Source: Bacteroidales bacterium (GTDB taxonomy: Bacteria; Bacteroidota; Bacteroidia; Bacteroidales; UBA932). Taken from it: a stretch of 64,000 nucleotides of DNA. The translations under genes and the position numbers were made by a program. Below the pieces are notes generated by a model. It was given only the letters and a program-made list of their open reading frames with translations, was not told the origin of the DNA and made no database searches. Positions within the stretch are counted from its first letter, which is position 1; each line of letters starts with the position of its first letter. Shown piece by piece: positions 54,729 through 63,624 of this stretch. The stretch spans positions 1 through 64,000 of the forward strand of contig JAFYVM010000057.1 in assembly GCA_017549145.1 (NCBI GenBank). Reading direction: 5' to 3'.

Positions 54729-55892
54729 ATGACCATTTTTAACCTTATCATGCTTTGCCTGATATTCTGCATAGCCCCTGCGGGAGTGCTGTGGGTATGC
54801 AAGAGAGTCAGTTTCTTAGGAAAAATCGGACCGGTACTCCTGCTCTATATTCTCGGAGTAATCATAGGTAATATCGGTATTAAACCAGAAGGCATGAGCA
54901 CACTTCAAGACATTATGTCCAGTGCAATGGTGCCACTTGCAATCCCAATGATGCTTTTCGGCTGCACATTCCGCCTCAGAGAGACAAAACAGCAGTTAAA
55001 AGCCCTTGTGACAGGACTTACAGCAGTCGTAATTGCTGTCATCATAGGTTATCTCATATTCGGACACAACATTGATGAAGGAGCAAAGATCGGAGGTATG
55101 CTTACCGGAGTCTACACCGGAGGTACAATCAACCTTGCTGCACTTAAGACCATGCTGGGAGTGAGGAACGAAACATACATCCTTCTCAACTCATACGACA
55201 TGCTTGTCAGCTTCCTTTATCTGACATTCCTCCTTACTATCGGAATCAAACTTTTCAGAAAATTTCTTCCATTCAAGCCAGATGCACTTGAGCATGGGTC
55301 CTATGCCAGAGTCATCAAAGAGAATCAGGAAAACGAGGGAGATTACAGCCAGCTTTTCACTAAGGCAGGAATGAAAGATGCCGGCAGACTCTTAGGTATT
55401 ACCTTGCTGATATGCGCCATCTCCGGAGGTGTGGCTATACTCTTGCCAGAAAGCATGTTCATGGTAATTTTCATCCTCATGCTCACCACACTTGGACTCA
55501 TCTGTTCTTTCATCAAGCCAATACACAATCTCAAACACAGCTACAATATAGGTATGTACTTTATCTATATTTTCTGCATTGTAGTGGCTTCAATGGCAGA
55601 TTTGACAAATCTGAATCTCACAGGTAGCCTCAACCTGCTTGCCTACTTGCTGTTTGTAGTCTTCGGTTCTTTGGGTATTCAGGCTCTGCTTGCCAGATTA
55701 TTCAAGATTGACGCAGACACTATGGTAATTGCGTCGGTGACCTTCATTAACTCTCCACCGTTCGTTCCAATGATGGCAGCGGCTATGAAAAACAGAAGAG
55801 TACTGGTAACAGGACTCACATTAGGAATCATCGGATACGCCGTAGGTAACTACCTCGGCTTCCTTATAAGCGAACTTCTTAAATTGCTATAG
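54729..55892 (+). CDS. DUF819 family membrane protein
   Basis: A 387-residue polytopic protein with about 10 hydrophobic segments. The DUF819 (YjcL-like) pattern is shown by GPVLLLYILGVIIGNIG, MMLFGCTFRL, GMLTGVYTGGTINLAAL and FINSPPFVPMMAAAM. The family resembles secondary transporters; its substrate is unknown. Its last 6 bases overlap the convergent methyltransferase gene. Confidence 0.88.
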   Translation: MTIFNLIMLCLIFCIAPAGVLWVCKRVSFLGKIGPVLLLYILGVIIGNIGIKPEGMSTLQDIMSSAMVPLAIPMMLFGCTFRLRETKQQLKALVTGLTAVVIAVIIGYLIFGHNIDEGAKIGGMLTGVYTGGTINLAALKTMLGVRNETYILLNSYDMLVSFLYLTFLLTIGIKLFRKFLPFKPDALEHGSYARVIKENQENEGDYSQLFTKAGMKDAGRLLGITLLICAISGGVAILLPESMFMVIFILMLTTLGLICSFIKPIHNLKHSYNIGMYFIYIFCIVVASMADLTNLNLTGSLNLLAYLLFVVFGSLGIQALLARLFKIDADTMVIASVTFINSPPFVPMMAAAMKNRRVLVTGLTLGIIGYAVGNYLGFLISELLKLL

Positions 55893-56417
55893 ATTCAGGC
55901 GGAAATGCCAGAGAATAACTCCAACACTCACTGACACGTTCAGCGAATGTTTAGTACCGAACTGCGGGATTTCAAGGGAAAAGTCAGAAGCATCGACTAC
56001 CTCCTGAGAAACTCCCGCAACTTCATTTCCAAAGACCACAGCATAACGTTTGCCTTTCTCAGGAACGAACTCATTGAGCATAACAGAACCGACAGTCTGC
56101 TCAGCACTGACAATAATGTAACCTTCCTCTTTCAAAATACGGATTGCATCCATCGTGTCATCTACATGCTCCCATGCCACACTATCCTCTGCTCCAAGGG
56201 CAGATTTATGGATTTCTGCAGAAGGCGGAACAGCACAGATGCCGCATAGCCAGACCTTATCAATCTTGAAAGAATCAGCAGTACGAAACGCAGAGCCCAC
56301 GTTATGAGCGCTGCGCACATTATCCAACACAACTACGATACCCGACTCAGGAAGGTCCTTATACTGGTCTGCCGAAACACGACCAAGTTCTATATTCAGG
56401 AGTTTTCTATTCTGCAT
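55887..56417 (-). CDS. SpoU/TrmH-family RNA methyltransferase
   Basis: A 176-residue SPOUT enzyme that should methylate a ribose 2'-OH in tRNA or rRNA using S-adenosylmethionine. Motif 1 is DNVRSAHNVGSAFRTAD, motif 2 is VVFGNEVAGVS and motif 3 is LEIPQFGTKHSLNVSVSVGV, the trefoil-knot SAM site. The target nucleotide cannot be read. Confidence 0.92.
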   Translation of the reverse strand: MQNRKLLNIELGRVSADQYKDLPESGIVVVLDNVRSAHNVGSAFRTADSFKIDKVWLCGICAVPPSAEIHKSALGAEDSVAWEHVDDTMDAIRILKEEGYIIVSAEQTVGSVMLNEFVPEKGKRYAVVFGNEVAGVSQEVVDASDFSLEIPQFGTKHSLNVSVSVGVILWHFRLNL

Positions 56418-56435
56418 AGGTAAAATTTATCAACA

Positions 56436-56480
56436 CAAAGGTAACTCATTTCCGAAAAAACAAAAAATTATGTACTTTTG
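56436..56480. promoter_or_regulatory. Divergent -7 boxes between the methyltransferase and glyA
   Basis: TACCTTTG on the minus strand (56436-56443) serves the methyltransferase. TACTTTTG on the plus strand (56473-56480) serves glyA and fixes its start at the ATG 56502 rather than the upstream TTG. Confidence 0.55.
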
Positions 56481-56501
56481 CACTCCCTTAAAAATTATCC
56501 T

Positions 56502-57830
56502 ATGAAACAAGATCTTCAAACATTTAAGCTGATTAAGAAAGAAGAAGAGAGACAGACCGCTGGTATTGAGCTTATTGCGTCTGAAAACTATGTAAGCAAA
56601 CAGGTTCTTGAGGCCTTGGGATCGATCTGCACAAACAAATATGCAGAGGGCTACCCAGGAGCAAGATACTATGGTGGCTGTGAAGTTGTTGACCAGATTG
56701 AGCAGCTTGCAATTGACAGACTTTGTGAACTTTTCGAGGCAGAGTATGCAAATGTTCAGCCTCACTCAGGTGCACAGGCAAACATGGCAGTCTTGATGTC
56801 ATGCCTTAAGCCAGGTGACACATTCATGGGATTGGATCTCGCACACGGAGGACACTTGACACATGGTTCACCAGTGAACATGTCCGGTATTCTCTACAAT
56901 GCAGTAGCATACGGTCTTAACGAAAAGACTGGTATGGTTGACTACGAGCAGATGGAGCAGAGAGCTCTTGAGTTCAAACCAAAACTTATCATCGGAGGTG
57001 CATCGGCATACTCTCGTGAGTGGGATTATGCAAGAATGCGTGAGATCGCTGACAAGGTAGGTGCTCTTCTTATGGTCGATATGGCTCACACTGCAGGTCT
57101 TATTGCAGCTGGTCTCTTGAGCAATCCGGTAAAATACGCACACATCGTAACTTCTACAACTCATAAGACCCTCAGAGGTCCACGTGGTGGTATCATCTTG
57201 ATGGGCAAGGACTTTGACAACCCATGGGGTCTCACTACTCCTAAGGGCGTTGTAAAGAAGATGTCTCAGATTCTCAACTCAAGCGTATTCCCAGGAGTTC
57301 AGGGTGGTCCGCTCGAGCATTGTATCGCAGCGAAGGCAGTTTCATTCTATGAGGCGCTTCAGCCAGAGTACAAGGAGTACCAGAAGCAGGTGATATCAAA
57401 TGCGAATGTAATGGCAGAAGCATTTGTTAAGAGAGGATATAAGATTGTATCAGGCGGTACTGACAACCACCTTATGCTTATCGACCTCCGCACTAAGTTC
57501 CCAGAACTTACTGGTAAGGTTGCAGAGAAAGAGCTTGTCAAAGCAGAGATTACAGTTAACAAGAACATGGTTCCATTCGACTCACGCTCTCCATTCCAGA
57601 CTTCAGGAATCCGAGTTGGAACTCCAGCAATCACATCCCGTGGTTTCGTAGAGAAAGATATGGAATTCATCGTAAATCTTATCGACAAGGTCCTCACAAA
57701 CGCTGCAGCTAACCTTGACCTTATCGCAGGTAAGACAGAAGAGGGTCGCGAGGCATACGAAAAGGTAATTAGCGATGTAAAGAAGCAGGTTCGCATGAAG
57801 ACTAACGGAATGCCACTCAACCGCTACTAA
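56502..57830 (+). CDS. glyA: Serine hydroxymethyltransferase
   Basis: GlyA interconverts serine and glycine with tetrahydrofolate, using pyridoxal phosphate. The ATG at 56502 begins [18 protein letters not shown]. Family marks are [35 protein letters not shown], the PLP-lysine site [15 protein letters not shown], and [14 protein letters not shown]. The product has 442 residues, a little longer than the E. coli enzyme. It is monocistronic, with a strong hairpin after the stop codon. Confidence 0.98.
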   Translation: MKQDLQTFKLIKKEEERQTAGIELIASENYVSKQVLEALGSICTNKYAEGYPGARYYGGCEVVDQIEQLAIDRLCELFEAEYANVQPHSGAQANMAVLMSCLKPGDTFMGLDLAHGGHLTHGSPVNMSGILYNAVAYGLNEKTGMVDYEQMEQRALEFKPKLIIGGASAYSREWDYARMREIADKVGALLMVDMAHTAGLIAAGLLSNPVKYAHIVTSTTHKTLRGPRGGIILMGKDFDNPWGLTTPKGVVKKMSQILNSSVFPGVQGGPLEHCIAAKAVSFYEALQPEYKEYQKQVISNANVMAEAFVKRGYKIVSGGTDNHLMLIDLRTKFPELTGKVAEKELVKAEITVNKNMVPFDSRSPFQTSGIRVGTPAITSRGFVEKDMEFIVNLIDKVLTNAAANLDLIAGKTEEGREAYEKVISDVKKQVRMKTNGMPLNRY

Positions 57831-57844
57831 TCATCCAGACACTA

Positions 57845-57885
57845 CAGAAAACATGGTCCCTATTCTTCAGGGACCATGTTTTCTG
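57845..57885. terminator. Bidirectional hairpin that overlaps the end of the rluD-type gene
   Basis: A 17-bp perfect stem (CAGAAAACATGGTCCCT with its complement) and a 7-base loop. The stop codon and last eight codons of the pseudouridine synthase lie inside it. It should stop glyA transcripts and probably convergent ones too. Confidence 0.8.
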
Positions 57886-58939
57886 CATATTTACGCCACT
57901 TGTCAATCAGCGCCTGCATATCATCAGGAAGCTTGGAATCCAAGCGGATCATCTCTTTAGTTCTAGGATGAACAAATCCAAGGGTCTTTGCATGGAGAGC
58001 CTGACGAGGAAGAAGCTTGAAGCAATTCTCTATGAACTGACGATACTTAGCATAGATTGTTCCCTTGCGAATCTCCGAACCATCATAACGTTCATCATTG
58101 AAGAGCGGATGACCAATCCAATTGAAATGAACACGGATCTGGTGAGTTCTACCTGTTTCAAGACGACACTCAACCACAGTCACATATCCGAATCTCTCTA
58201 GAACCTTATAATGTGTCACAGCATGTTTTCCATGATCACCATCAGGGAAAACCTTGAAACGCATTCTATCATTAGGATCACGACCGATATTACCAACAAT
58301 TGTTCCCTCATCTTCTTTCAGATTACCCCAGACGATAGCAACATATCGGCGCTCGATTGAATGTACAAAGAACTGCTTAGCTAGATTGAGCTGAGCCTCA
58401 TCATTCTTCGCCACTACCAACAGACCTGAAGTATCCTTATCGATTCGATGCACCAGCACACCCATTCTCTCATCCTGAGCATCAGGTCCCTGTGATATTC
58501 CAAGGTGATGAGCAAGAGCATTTACAAGTGTACCGCTGAAATGGCCATGTCCCGGATGTACAACCATTCCGGCCTCCTTGTTAAGAACTAGAAGGTCCTC
58601 ATCCTCATATACAATATTCAATGGAATAGCCTCTGGAAGAATCTCCAATCCCCTACGCTGATATGGCATCACGAATGTCACCACATCACCAGGTCTTACC
58701 ACATAATTGGCCTTTACGATCTTATCATTAACTCTGATATACTCAGCCTTGATAGCCAACTGAATACGATGTCTGGAAGTGTACTCCATATGAGTAGCCA
58801 GATACTTATCCACACGCATCGGCACCTGTCCCGCAGAAATGTCAAAGCGGTAATGCTCAAACATTTCCTGCTGCTCATCCTCACAAGCTACTTCATCAGG
58901 AAGTTCGAAGTCAATCTGATCAATTTCATCTCTCACCAT
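57860..58939 (-). CDS. rluD: RluD-type 23S rRNA pseudouridine synthase
   Basis: A 359-residue RluA/RluD-family enzyme. Residues about 35-95 are an S4 RNA-binding domain (MRVDKYLATHMEYTSRHRIQ). The catalytic aspartate is in VHRIDKDTSGLLVVAKND, and GRTHQIRVHFNWIGHPLFND closes the fold. The N-terminal acidic extension (DEIDQIDFELPDEVACEDEQ) is typical of Bacteroidetes members. It follows the PASTA gene by 6 bases, a common neighbourhood in this phylum. Which uridines it modifies is inferred from family only. Confidence 0.9.
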   Translation of the reverse strand: MVRDEIDQIDFELPDEVACEDEQQEMFEHYRFDISAGQVPMRVDKYLATHMEYTSRHRIQLAIKAEYIRVNDKIVKANYVVRPGDVVTFVMPYQRRGLEILPEAIPLNIVYEDEDLLVLNKEAGMVVHPGHGHFSGTLVNALAHHLGISQGPDAQDERMGVLVHRIDKDTSGLLVVAKNDEAQLNLAKQFFVHSIERRYVAIVWGNLKEDEGTIVGNIGRDPNDRMRFKVFPDGDHGKHAVTHYKVLERFGYVTVVECRLETGRTHQIRVHFNWIGHPLFNDERYDGSEIRKGTIYAKYRQFIENCFKLLPRQALHAKTLGFVHPRTKEMIRLDSKLPDDMQALIDKWRKYAENMVPEE

Positions 58940-58945
58940 AATCTC

Positions 58946-59752
58946 CTATTTCTTCTTTGATTTAGTTGTTGACTTCTTGCTTGACTTAGCTGGCTTATAT
59001 AACTCTGGATGTTTAGTTAGATAAATTGTCACAGGACTTCCCTTGCTGATACGATACTGTGCATTTGGTTTCTGCATATAAACCACAGACCTCAGGCTAT
59101 CGCTATATGATACAACTGAAGTATCGCAGACAATCTTTCCCACATTAAGAGAATTGCCATGGATTGCATCTACAGCAGTCATATAAGTCATGCCATCAAG
59201 CTTAGGTACCAAGCTGGTGTAATCTGAGGAATTAAGTCCCACAACCAAATCGATTGCAGTTCCTGTCTCAACCTTTGTACCTGAAGTAATAGGCTTGCCA
59301 CCACGCTGCTGTCCAAGAACGTTATCTGTAGCCATATCACTCCTGTAGATGAGTCTACCGAGAGTCAATCCACGAGACTGAAGATCTGCAATTGCCTGTC
59401 TGAGTGAATAGCCGACAAGATTAGGAACAACAACCTTCTTAGTAGAGACTGCGTTAATTGTGATGAGGATTCTTCTTCCTTTCTTTACCTTGCTGTCAGC
59501 AATCGGGTTCTGCTTGAACACAGCACCTTTTGTCATCTTCTTGACATATACTGAATCCACAACATCAAGTCTGACATTAGCCTCCTTTGCAAGTTGCTCT
59601 GCCTCAGGGATTGTCATATTGTAGAAATCCGGAACTGATATCTCCCTATTATGCATTGTACCAATATTCAACAAGAACATTGCTCCAAACAGCAACACGA
59701 GAGCAATACCGACCGCAAAAGCCAGATGTTTCAAAATCTTCTTAATATCCAT
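58946..59752 (-). CDS. PASTA-domain membrane protein
   Basis: The ATG at 59750-59752 (MDIKKILKHLA) overlaps the preceding stop by a few bases upstream of a single transmembrane helix (residues about 9-30). Three PASTA units follow (ISVPDFYNMTIPEAEQLAKE, VVVPNLVGYSLRQAIADLQS, SLVPKLDGMTYMTAVDAI) and a Lys/Ser-rich tail. PASTA domains bind peptidoglycan or muropeptides. Unlike PASTA kinases it has no kinase domain. The protein is anchored in the inner membrane and faces the periplasm. Confidence 0.9.
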   Translation of the reverse strand: MDIKKILKHLAFAVGIALVLLFGAMFLLNIGTMHNREISVPDFYNMTIPEAEQLAKEANVRLDVVDSVYVKKMTKGAVFKQNPIADSKVKKGRRILITINAVSTKKVVVPNLVGYSLRQAIADLQSRGLTLGRLIYRSDMATDNVLGQQRGGKPITSGTKVETGTAIDLVVGLNSSDYTSLVPKLDGMTYMTAVDAIHGNSLNVGKIVCDTSVVSYSDSLRSVVYMQKPNAQYRISKGSPVTIYLTKHPELYKPAKSSKKSTTKSKKK

Positions 59753-59757
59753 AATTA

Positions 59758-60882
59758 TCAAACTTTAATCAATTCATATGAGCAAGTGCCAAGTCCGATC
59801 TTCTCACCATACTTGACTCCTGCTTCCCAATCTGTATCAGGGTGCACAAGACGAAACTTATCCTCTCCCTTGTGGTGATGTCCACAAGTACACTCGTGCT
59901 TGTCAGAAATAGCGTTTCCAGTAAGACTCGGAGCTGCCTTTACAAGATCTGCACATGCACAATCCAATGCCACAGGATCGAACGAAGCTGCAATACCCAA
60001 GTCTGGTACAATGGCAGCATCATTATGATTCCAGCAGTCGCAGTTAGGCGATACATTCATGATGAAACTGATATGGAAAGACGGTTTTCCATTAAGAACT
60101 GCGTATGCATACTCAGCAATCTTGCAATTCAACACCTCAGATGTGTCATAATCCTTGATAACAGCTGCTGACTTCTGACATACAGCCACACACTGGCCAC
60201 ATCCCACGCACTTATCATAGTCAATTACCGCCTTCTTGTCCACCACCTTCACAGCATCATGACGACAGTATTTTTCACAAATCTTACATCCGATACAATT
60301 CTGCTCATCGATCTGCGGCTGAGAAGATGAGTGAAGCTCAAGTTTACCACCGACACTCGCCGATCCCATTCCGAGATTCTTCAAGGCTCCACCAAAACCA
60401 CTCTGCTCATGCCCCTTGAAATGGTTCATTGAAATCACGATATCGGCATCAGCAATCGCAGCACCGATCTTTGGAGAAGGGCAATATGATCCTCCGCATG
60501 GAACCTCCTTGTAATCTGTACCCTTGAGTCCATCAGCGATGATGACATCTGCATGGGCACCGATTCTGTTAAATCCGTTTTCCATCGCAGCATCAAGGTG
60601 ATCAACTGCATTCGAACGACCTCCCGAATAAAGAGTATTCGCATCTGTCAAGAAGGGCTTTCCACCCAAAGAGCGAATGACATCCACAACACGTGCTGCA
60701 TAATTCGGACGGATGTATGCCATATTTCCAGGTTCACCAAAATGGATCTTTATCGCAGTAAACTTTCCTTCAAAATCAATATTCGAAATTCCAGCTCTCC
60801 TGATCAACTTCTCAAGTTTAGTCAGAAGGTCATTTCCTGGAACAGTTCTCAAATTGGTAAAATACACTTTAGAAGTTTCCAT
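59758..60882 (-). CDS. DUF362 ferredoxin-like iron-sulfur protein
   Basis: The 374-residue protein has a DUF362 domain (KIHFGEPGNMAYIRP, SGGRSNAVDHL, SMNHFKGHEQSGFGGALKNL) at residues 1-185. Two [4Fe-4S] ferredoxin sites follow at about 190-240: CIGCKICEKYC and CVGCGQCVAVC. A His/Cys-rich segment (CTCGHHHKG) near the C terminus may bind another metal. The redox partner is unknown. It sits between the LysE-type exporter and the PASTA gene, all minus strand with short spacers. Confidence 0.9.
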   Translation of the reverse strand: METSKVYFTNLRTVPGNDLLTKLEKLIRRAGISNIDFEGKFTAIKIHFGEPGNMAYIRPNYAARVVDVIRSLGGKPFLTDANTLYSGGRSNAVDHLDAAMENGFNRIGAHADVIIADGLKGTDYKEVPCGGSYCPSPKIGAAIADADIVISMNHFKGHEQSGFGGALKNLGMGSASVGGKLELHSSSQPQIDEQNCIGCKICEKYCRHDAVKVVDKKAVIDYDKCVGCGQCVAVCQKSAAVIKDYDTSEVLNCKIAEYAYAVLNGKPSFHISFIMNVSPNCDCWNHNDAAIVPDLGIAASFDPVALDCACADLVKAAPSLTGNAISDKHECTCGHHHKGEDKFRLVHPDTDWEAGVKYGEKIGLGTCSYELIKV

Positions 60883-60893
60883 AATACGGTGGT

Positions 60894-61526
60894 TTATCTG
60901 AAAAATACATTAAAAATTCCATCACCTGACAGGGCGATACCAATCAGAATTATGATTGCACCCGTCACTCTATTGATCCAAAGAATTGTTCTAATTTCAA
61001 ATTTCTTTCTAAAATGGCTCAAGAACCATGATACACAGAACCAATAAGTAGCCGAACCGGCACTCACCGAAAGGATAATCGGCATTACGCTCCAATCATG
61101 CGGAGCCTTGTCAGCCAAGCCAAAGAATGCGAATAAGGCCAATATCACAAATACAGCTCCGGGATTCGACAATCCCATCAATAAGGCTTGCATGAAATCT
61201 GTCACAGACACCTTGGAACCGGCATTTTTCTTTACCTTTCTGAAAGGATCAGAAACAGACATTGAGACGCCTAGTATCGCAACGACAAGACCACCGACAA
61301 TCAAGATAATATTCTGATGAGCAGTAAGGAACTCTTGAACGACAGCCAGGGCAAAAATTGCCACAACTGCATATAAGGTATCAACCACAGATGCACCAAG
61401 ACCAGCAATAAAGCCAGCCTTATGTCCTCCACTCAAAGACTTCTGAATGACGAGAATGGCAATCGGTCCCAGAGGTGCCGACGCGCAGATGCCAACGGTA
61501 AAAGCCTTGATAATTTCAAGCATCAT
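60894..61526 (-). CDS. LysE-family amino-acid exporter
   Basis: The ATG at 61524-61526 begins MMLEIIKAFTVGICASAPLG; the frame extends to 61553 but overlaps the promoter region. It has about six transmembrane segments with the LysE/RhtB opening SAPLGPIAILVIQKSL and GFIAGLGASVVDT, and the DFMQALLMGLSNPGAVFVIL segment. It probably exports amino acids or similar metabolites; the substrate is unknown. Confidence 0.87.
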   Translation of the reverse strand: MMLEIIKAFTVGICASAPLGPIAILVIQKSLSGGHKAGFIAGLGASVVDTLYAVVAIFALAVVQEFLTAHQNIILIVGGLVVAILGVSMSVSDPFRKVKKNAGSKVSVTDFMQALLMGLSNPGAVFVILALFAFFGLADKAPHDWSVMPIILSVSAGSATYWFCVSWFLSHFRKKFEIRTILWINRVTGAIIILIGIALSGDGIFNVFFR

Positions 61527-61558
61527 ATATGGTTCTTTCCAAAGATTATACAAACAGA

Positions 61559-61588
61559 CAAAGATAAATAAATTTCTTCATATCTTTG
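61559..61588. promoter_or_regulatory. Divergent -7 boxes between the LysE gene and lnt
   Basis: TATCTTTG occurs on both strands: minus 61559-61566 for the LysE-type gene and plus 61581-61588 for lnt. The plus box sits 24 bases before the lnt ATG. Confidence 0.55.
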
Positions 61589-61612
61589 CAGCATAACCGT
61601 TTTGAATACACA

Positions 61613-63223
61613 ATGAAGAGAGAAAATATACTATTATGGGGACTAGTCGTATTGTTCGCGATACTTATGTCTATCCCCTTCCTGATTCCTCACACAGGTT
61701 TCCTCGCACTATTTGGCTTAATTCCGCTTCTATGCATGGACCGCATCGCCACAATGATGGAAAAGAAACGCGTGTGGGTTTATCATTATAGTGCGTTCGT
61801 ACTATGGAATGCCATCACAACATTCTGGGTATGCAATGCAACTGTCGGAGGAGGACTTTTTGCTGTGTTTGCCAATGCATTCCAGATGTCACTCATATTC
61901 GGCCTCTTCAGATGGAGCAAAAAGAGATTCAGAGGCGCTCTGCCATATCTTTTTCTAATGGTAGCATGGATAGCGTGGGAACGTTTCTATTTTGACGCAG
62001 AGATCTCGTGGCCTTGGCTTGTCCTAGGTAATTCATTCGCCCGCTCTATTGGTTCTATCCAATGGTACGAATACACAGGAACTCTTGGAGGTTCTCTTTG
62101 GATCTGGCTTACAAACCTAAGCATATTCGGACTACTGGTTTCCCTATCGGACGGAAGCTGGAACAGATTCAATATCAAAGCTAAATCTGCTGTTCTCATA
62201 GGTATTCCTGCACTTATCGCTATACCTTTTGTAGTTTCATCTATCATCGGCAGGCAATATTCTGACGCCATGCAGTCAGACAACCAGATTGAAACCTTGA
62301 TAATCCAGCCAAATATTGATCCCTACAACAAGTTTGAGTTCCTCTCACAAAGTCAGCAGAACGACATTCTCCTGTCTCAAGTTGACTCAGCAATCGGATT
62401 CAGAAAGAACGACTCAACAGCTGCTCCGCTTCTGATTGTAGCTCCTGAGACATTCACAAATGACATAACTGTCAACCACTATGACAGAAGCCACACCTGG
62501 AACAGGTTCACTTCATATCTGAAGGATTACCCTAATGTAAATCTTCTTTTCGGAGCCTCAAGCTACGAACACATCCAGTCAACGTTACCACCATCCAAAA
62601 CAGCACGCAAGCTTGGTCAGGGTGCATGGTACGAGTCACATAACTCAGCATTGATGGTTGACGGTACGGCACGCACAGAAATATTTCACAAGAGCAAGCT
62701 GGTGGTTGCAGTAGAAAAAACCCCTTATCCAGGTATCTTCTGCAAACTTGACGACATGCTTGGTGGCGTGATGGGAAGATGCGTAGGACAGCCTGAAATT
62801 TCTCTTCTATATGCAGGAGAGACTCCACTTGGCTGCGCTGTATGCTACGAATCCGTATATGGTGAATATTATACCGGATATATCCAGAAAGGTGCACAGG
62901 CTATGGCTATCATCACTAACGACGCATGGTGGGGAAACACTCCTGGCTACAGACAGCATCTTAGCTACGCAAGCCTTCGCGCCATCGAAACACGCAGAGC
63001 AATAGCCAGATGTGCAAACACAGGTATATCAGCCATCATCAGTCCTTCCGGAGAAATTCTGGAGAGCACCCAGTGGTGGGAACCTGCAATAATAAAAGGT
63101 TACATCCCTCTACGTAAGGATATAACCTTCTTTGTAAGTCATGGAGACATTACCGGACGTGTATGCACGTTCCTATTCCTGCTGCTATTGCTAGCTTTAA
63201 TCGTCAGATTTAGAACAGCTTAA
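61613..63223 (+). CDS. lnt: Apolipoprotein N-acyltransferase
   Basis: Lnt adds the third acyl chain to lipoproteins in the inner membrane. The ATG at 61613 (MKRENILLWGL) is preferred over a TTG at 61586 inside the -7 box. The first about 225 residues are membrane segments with AWIAWERFYFDAEISWPWLVLG. The nitrilase-like domain follows with the triad Glu (APETFTND), Lys (FHKSKLVVAVEKTPYPG) and Cys (CAVCYESVYGEYY). A final membrane helix closes it. The product has 536 residues. The many lipoproteins in this window depend on this step. Its last 14 bases overlap the convergent lipoprotein gene. Confidence 0.95.
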   Translation: MKRENILLWGLVVLFAILMSIPFLIPHTGFLALFGLIPLLCMDRIATMMEKKRVWVYHYSAFVLWNAITTFWVCNATVGGGLFAVFANAFQMSLIFGLFRWSKKRFRGALPYLFLMVAWIAWERFYFDAEISWPWLVLGNSFARSIGSIQWYEYTGTLGGSLWIWLTNLSIFGLLVSLSDGSWNRFNIKAKSAVLIGIPALIAIPFVVSSIIGRQYSDAMQSDNQIETLIIQPNIDPYNKFEFLSQSQQNDILLSQVDSAIGFRKNDSTAAPLLIVAPETFTNDITVNHYDRSHTWNRFTSYLKDYPNVNLLFGASSYEHIQSTLPPSKTARKLGQGAWYESHNSALMVDGTARTEIFHKSKLVVAVEKTPYPGIFCKLDDMLGGVMGRCVGQPEISLLYAGETPLGCAVCYESVYGEYYTGYIQKGAQAMAIITNDAWWGNTPGYRQHLSYASLRAIETRRAIARCANTGISAIISPSGEILESTQWWEPAIIKGYIPLRKDITFFVSHGDITGRVCTFLFLLLLLALIVRFRTA

Positions 63224-63623
63224 CAACAATTCCAATAGCTGAATCCGAACACCAGAGCCAAACTAGACCTGTTGAATTATCGATCTTCTCAATTCTAAAG
63301 AGAAGATCTTTTTCTGCAACTACACTGCCGGCATAAGTATATGTCAAATCTGCAGTAAACTCCTGAAAGGCGTGAGTCATTCTCTCATGAGCCTTAAGCA
63401 CAAAATACCGAGTTACATCATCAGTCATAGCTCGACACTCATGTCTGTCTGAATTATAAGCCACCTGGCAAGTTCCCTCGTCATAAACAAAAATCGGCTC
63501 ACCTTTTATTGTAAGCGAAACATCGTCCCTGCTGATAAGTATTTCCTCCACATCGTACGGATTACATCCTGTAAGACTGGCAAATACGACCAAGCCGCAG
63601 ATATATGCTATAAACTTCTTCAT
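63210..63623 (-). CDS. Hypothetical lipoprotein, 137 residues
   Basis: The signal ends SLTGC, so this is a lipoprotein. The mature part of about 118 residues is rich in beta strands (DDVSLTIKGEPIFVYDEGTC, ADLTYTYAGSVVAEKDLLFR). I recognise no family. It follows the partial gene at 63625 with a single base between them, so they are co-transcribed. Its end overlaps lnt by 14 bases. Confidence 0.75.
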   Translation of the reverse strand: MKKFIAYICGLVVFASLTGCNPYDVEEILISRDDVSLTIKGEPIFVYDEGTCQVAYNSDRHECRAMTDDVTRYFVLKAHERMTHAFQEFTADLTYTYAGSVVAEKDLLFRIEKIDNSTGLVWLWCSDSAIGIVVKLF

Positions 63624-63624
63624 A

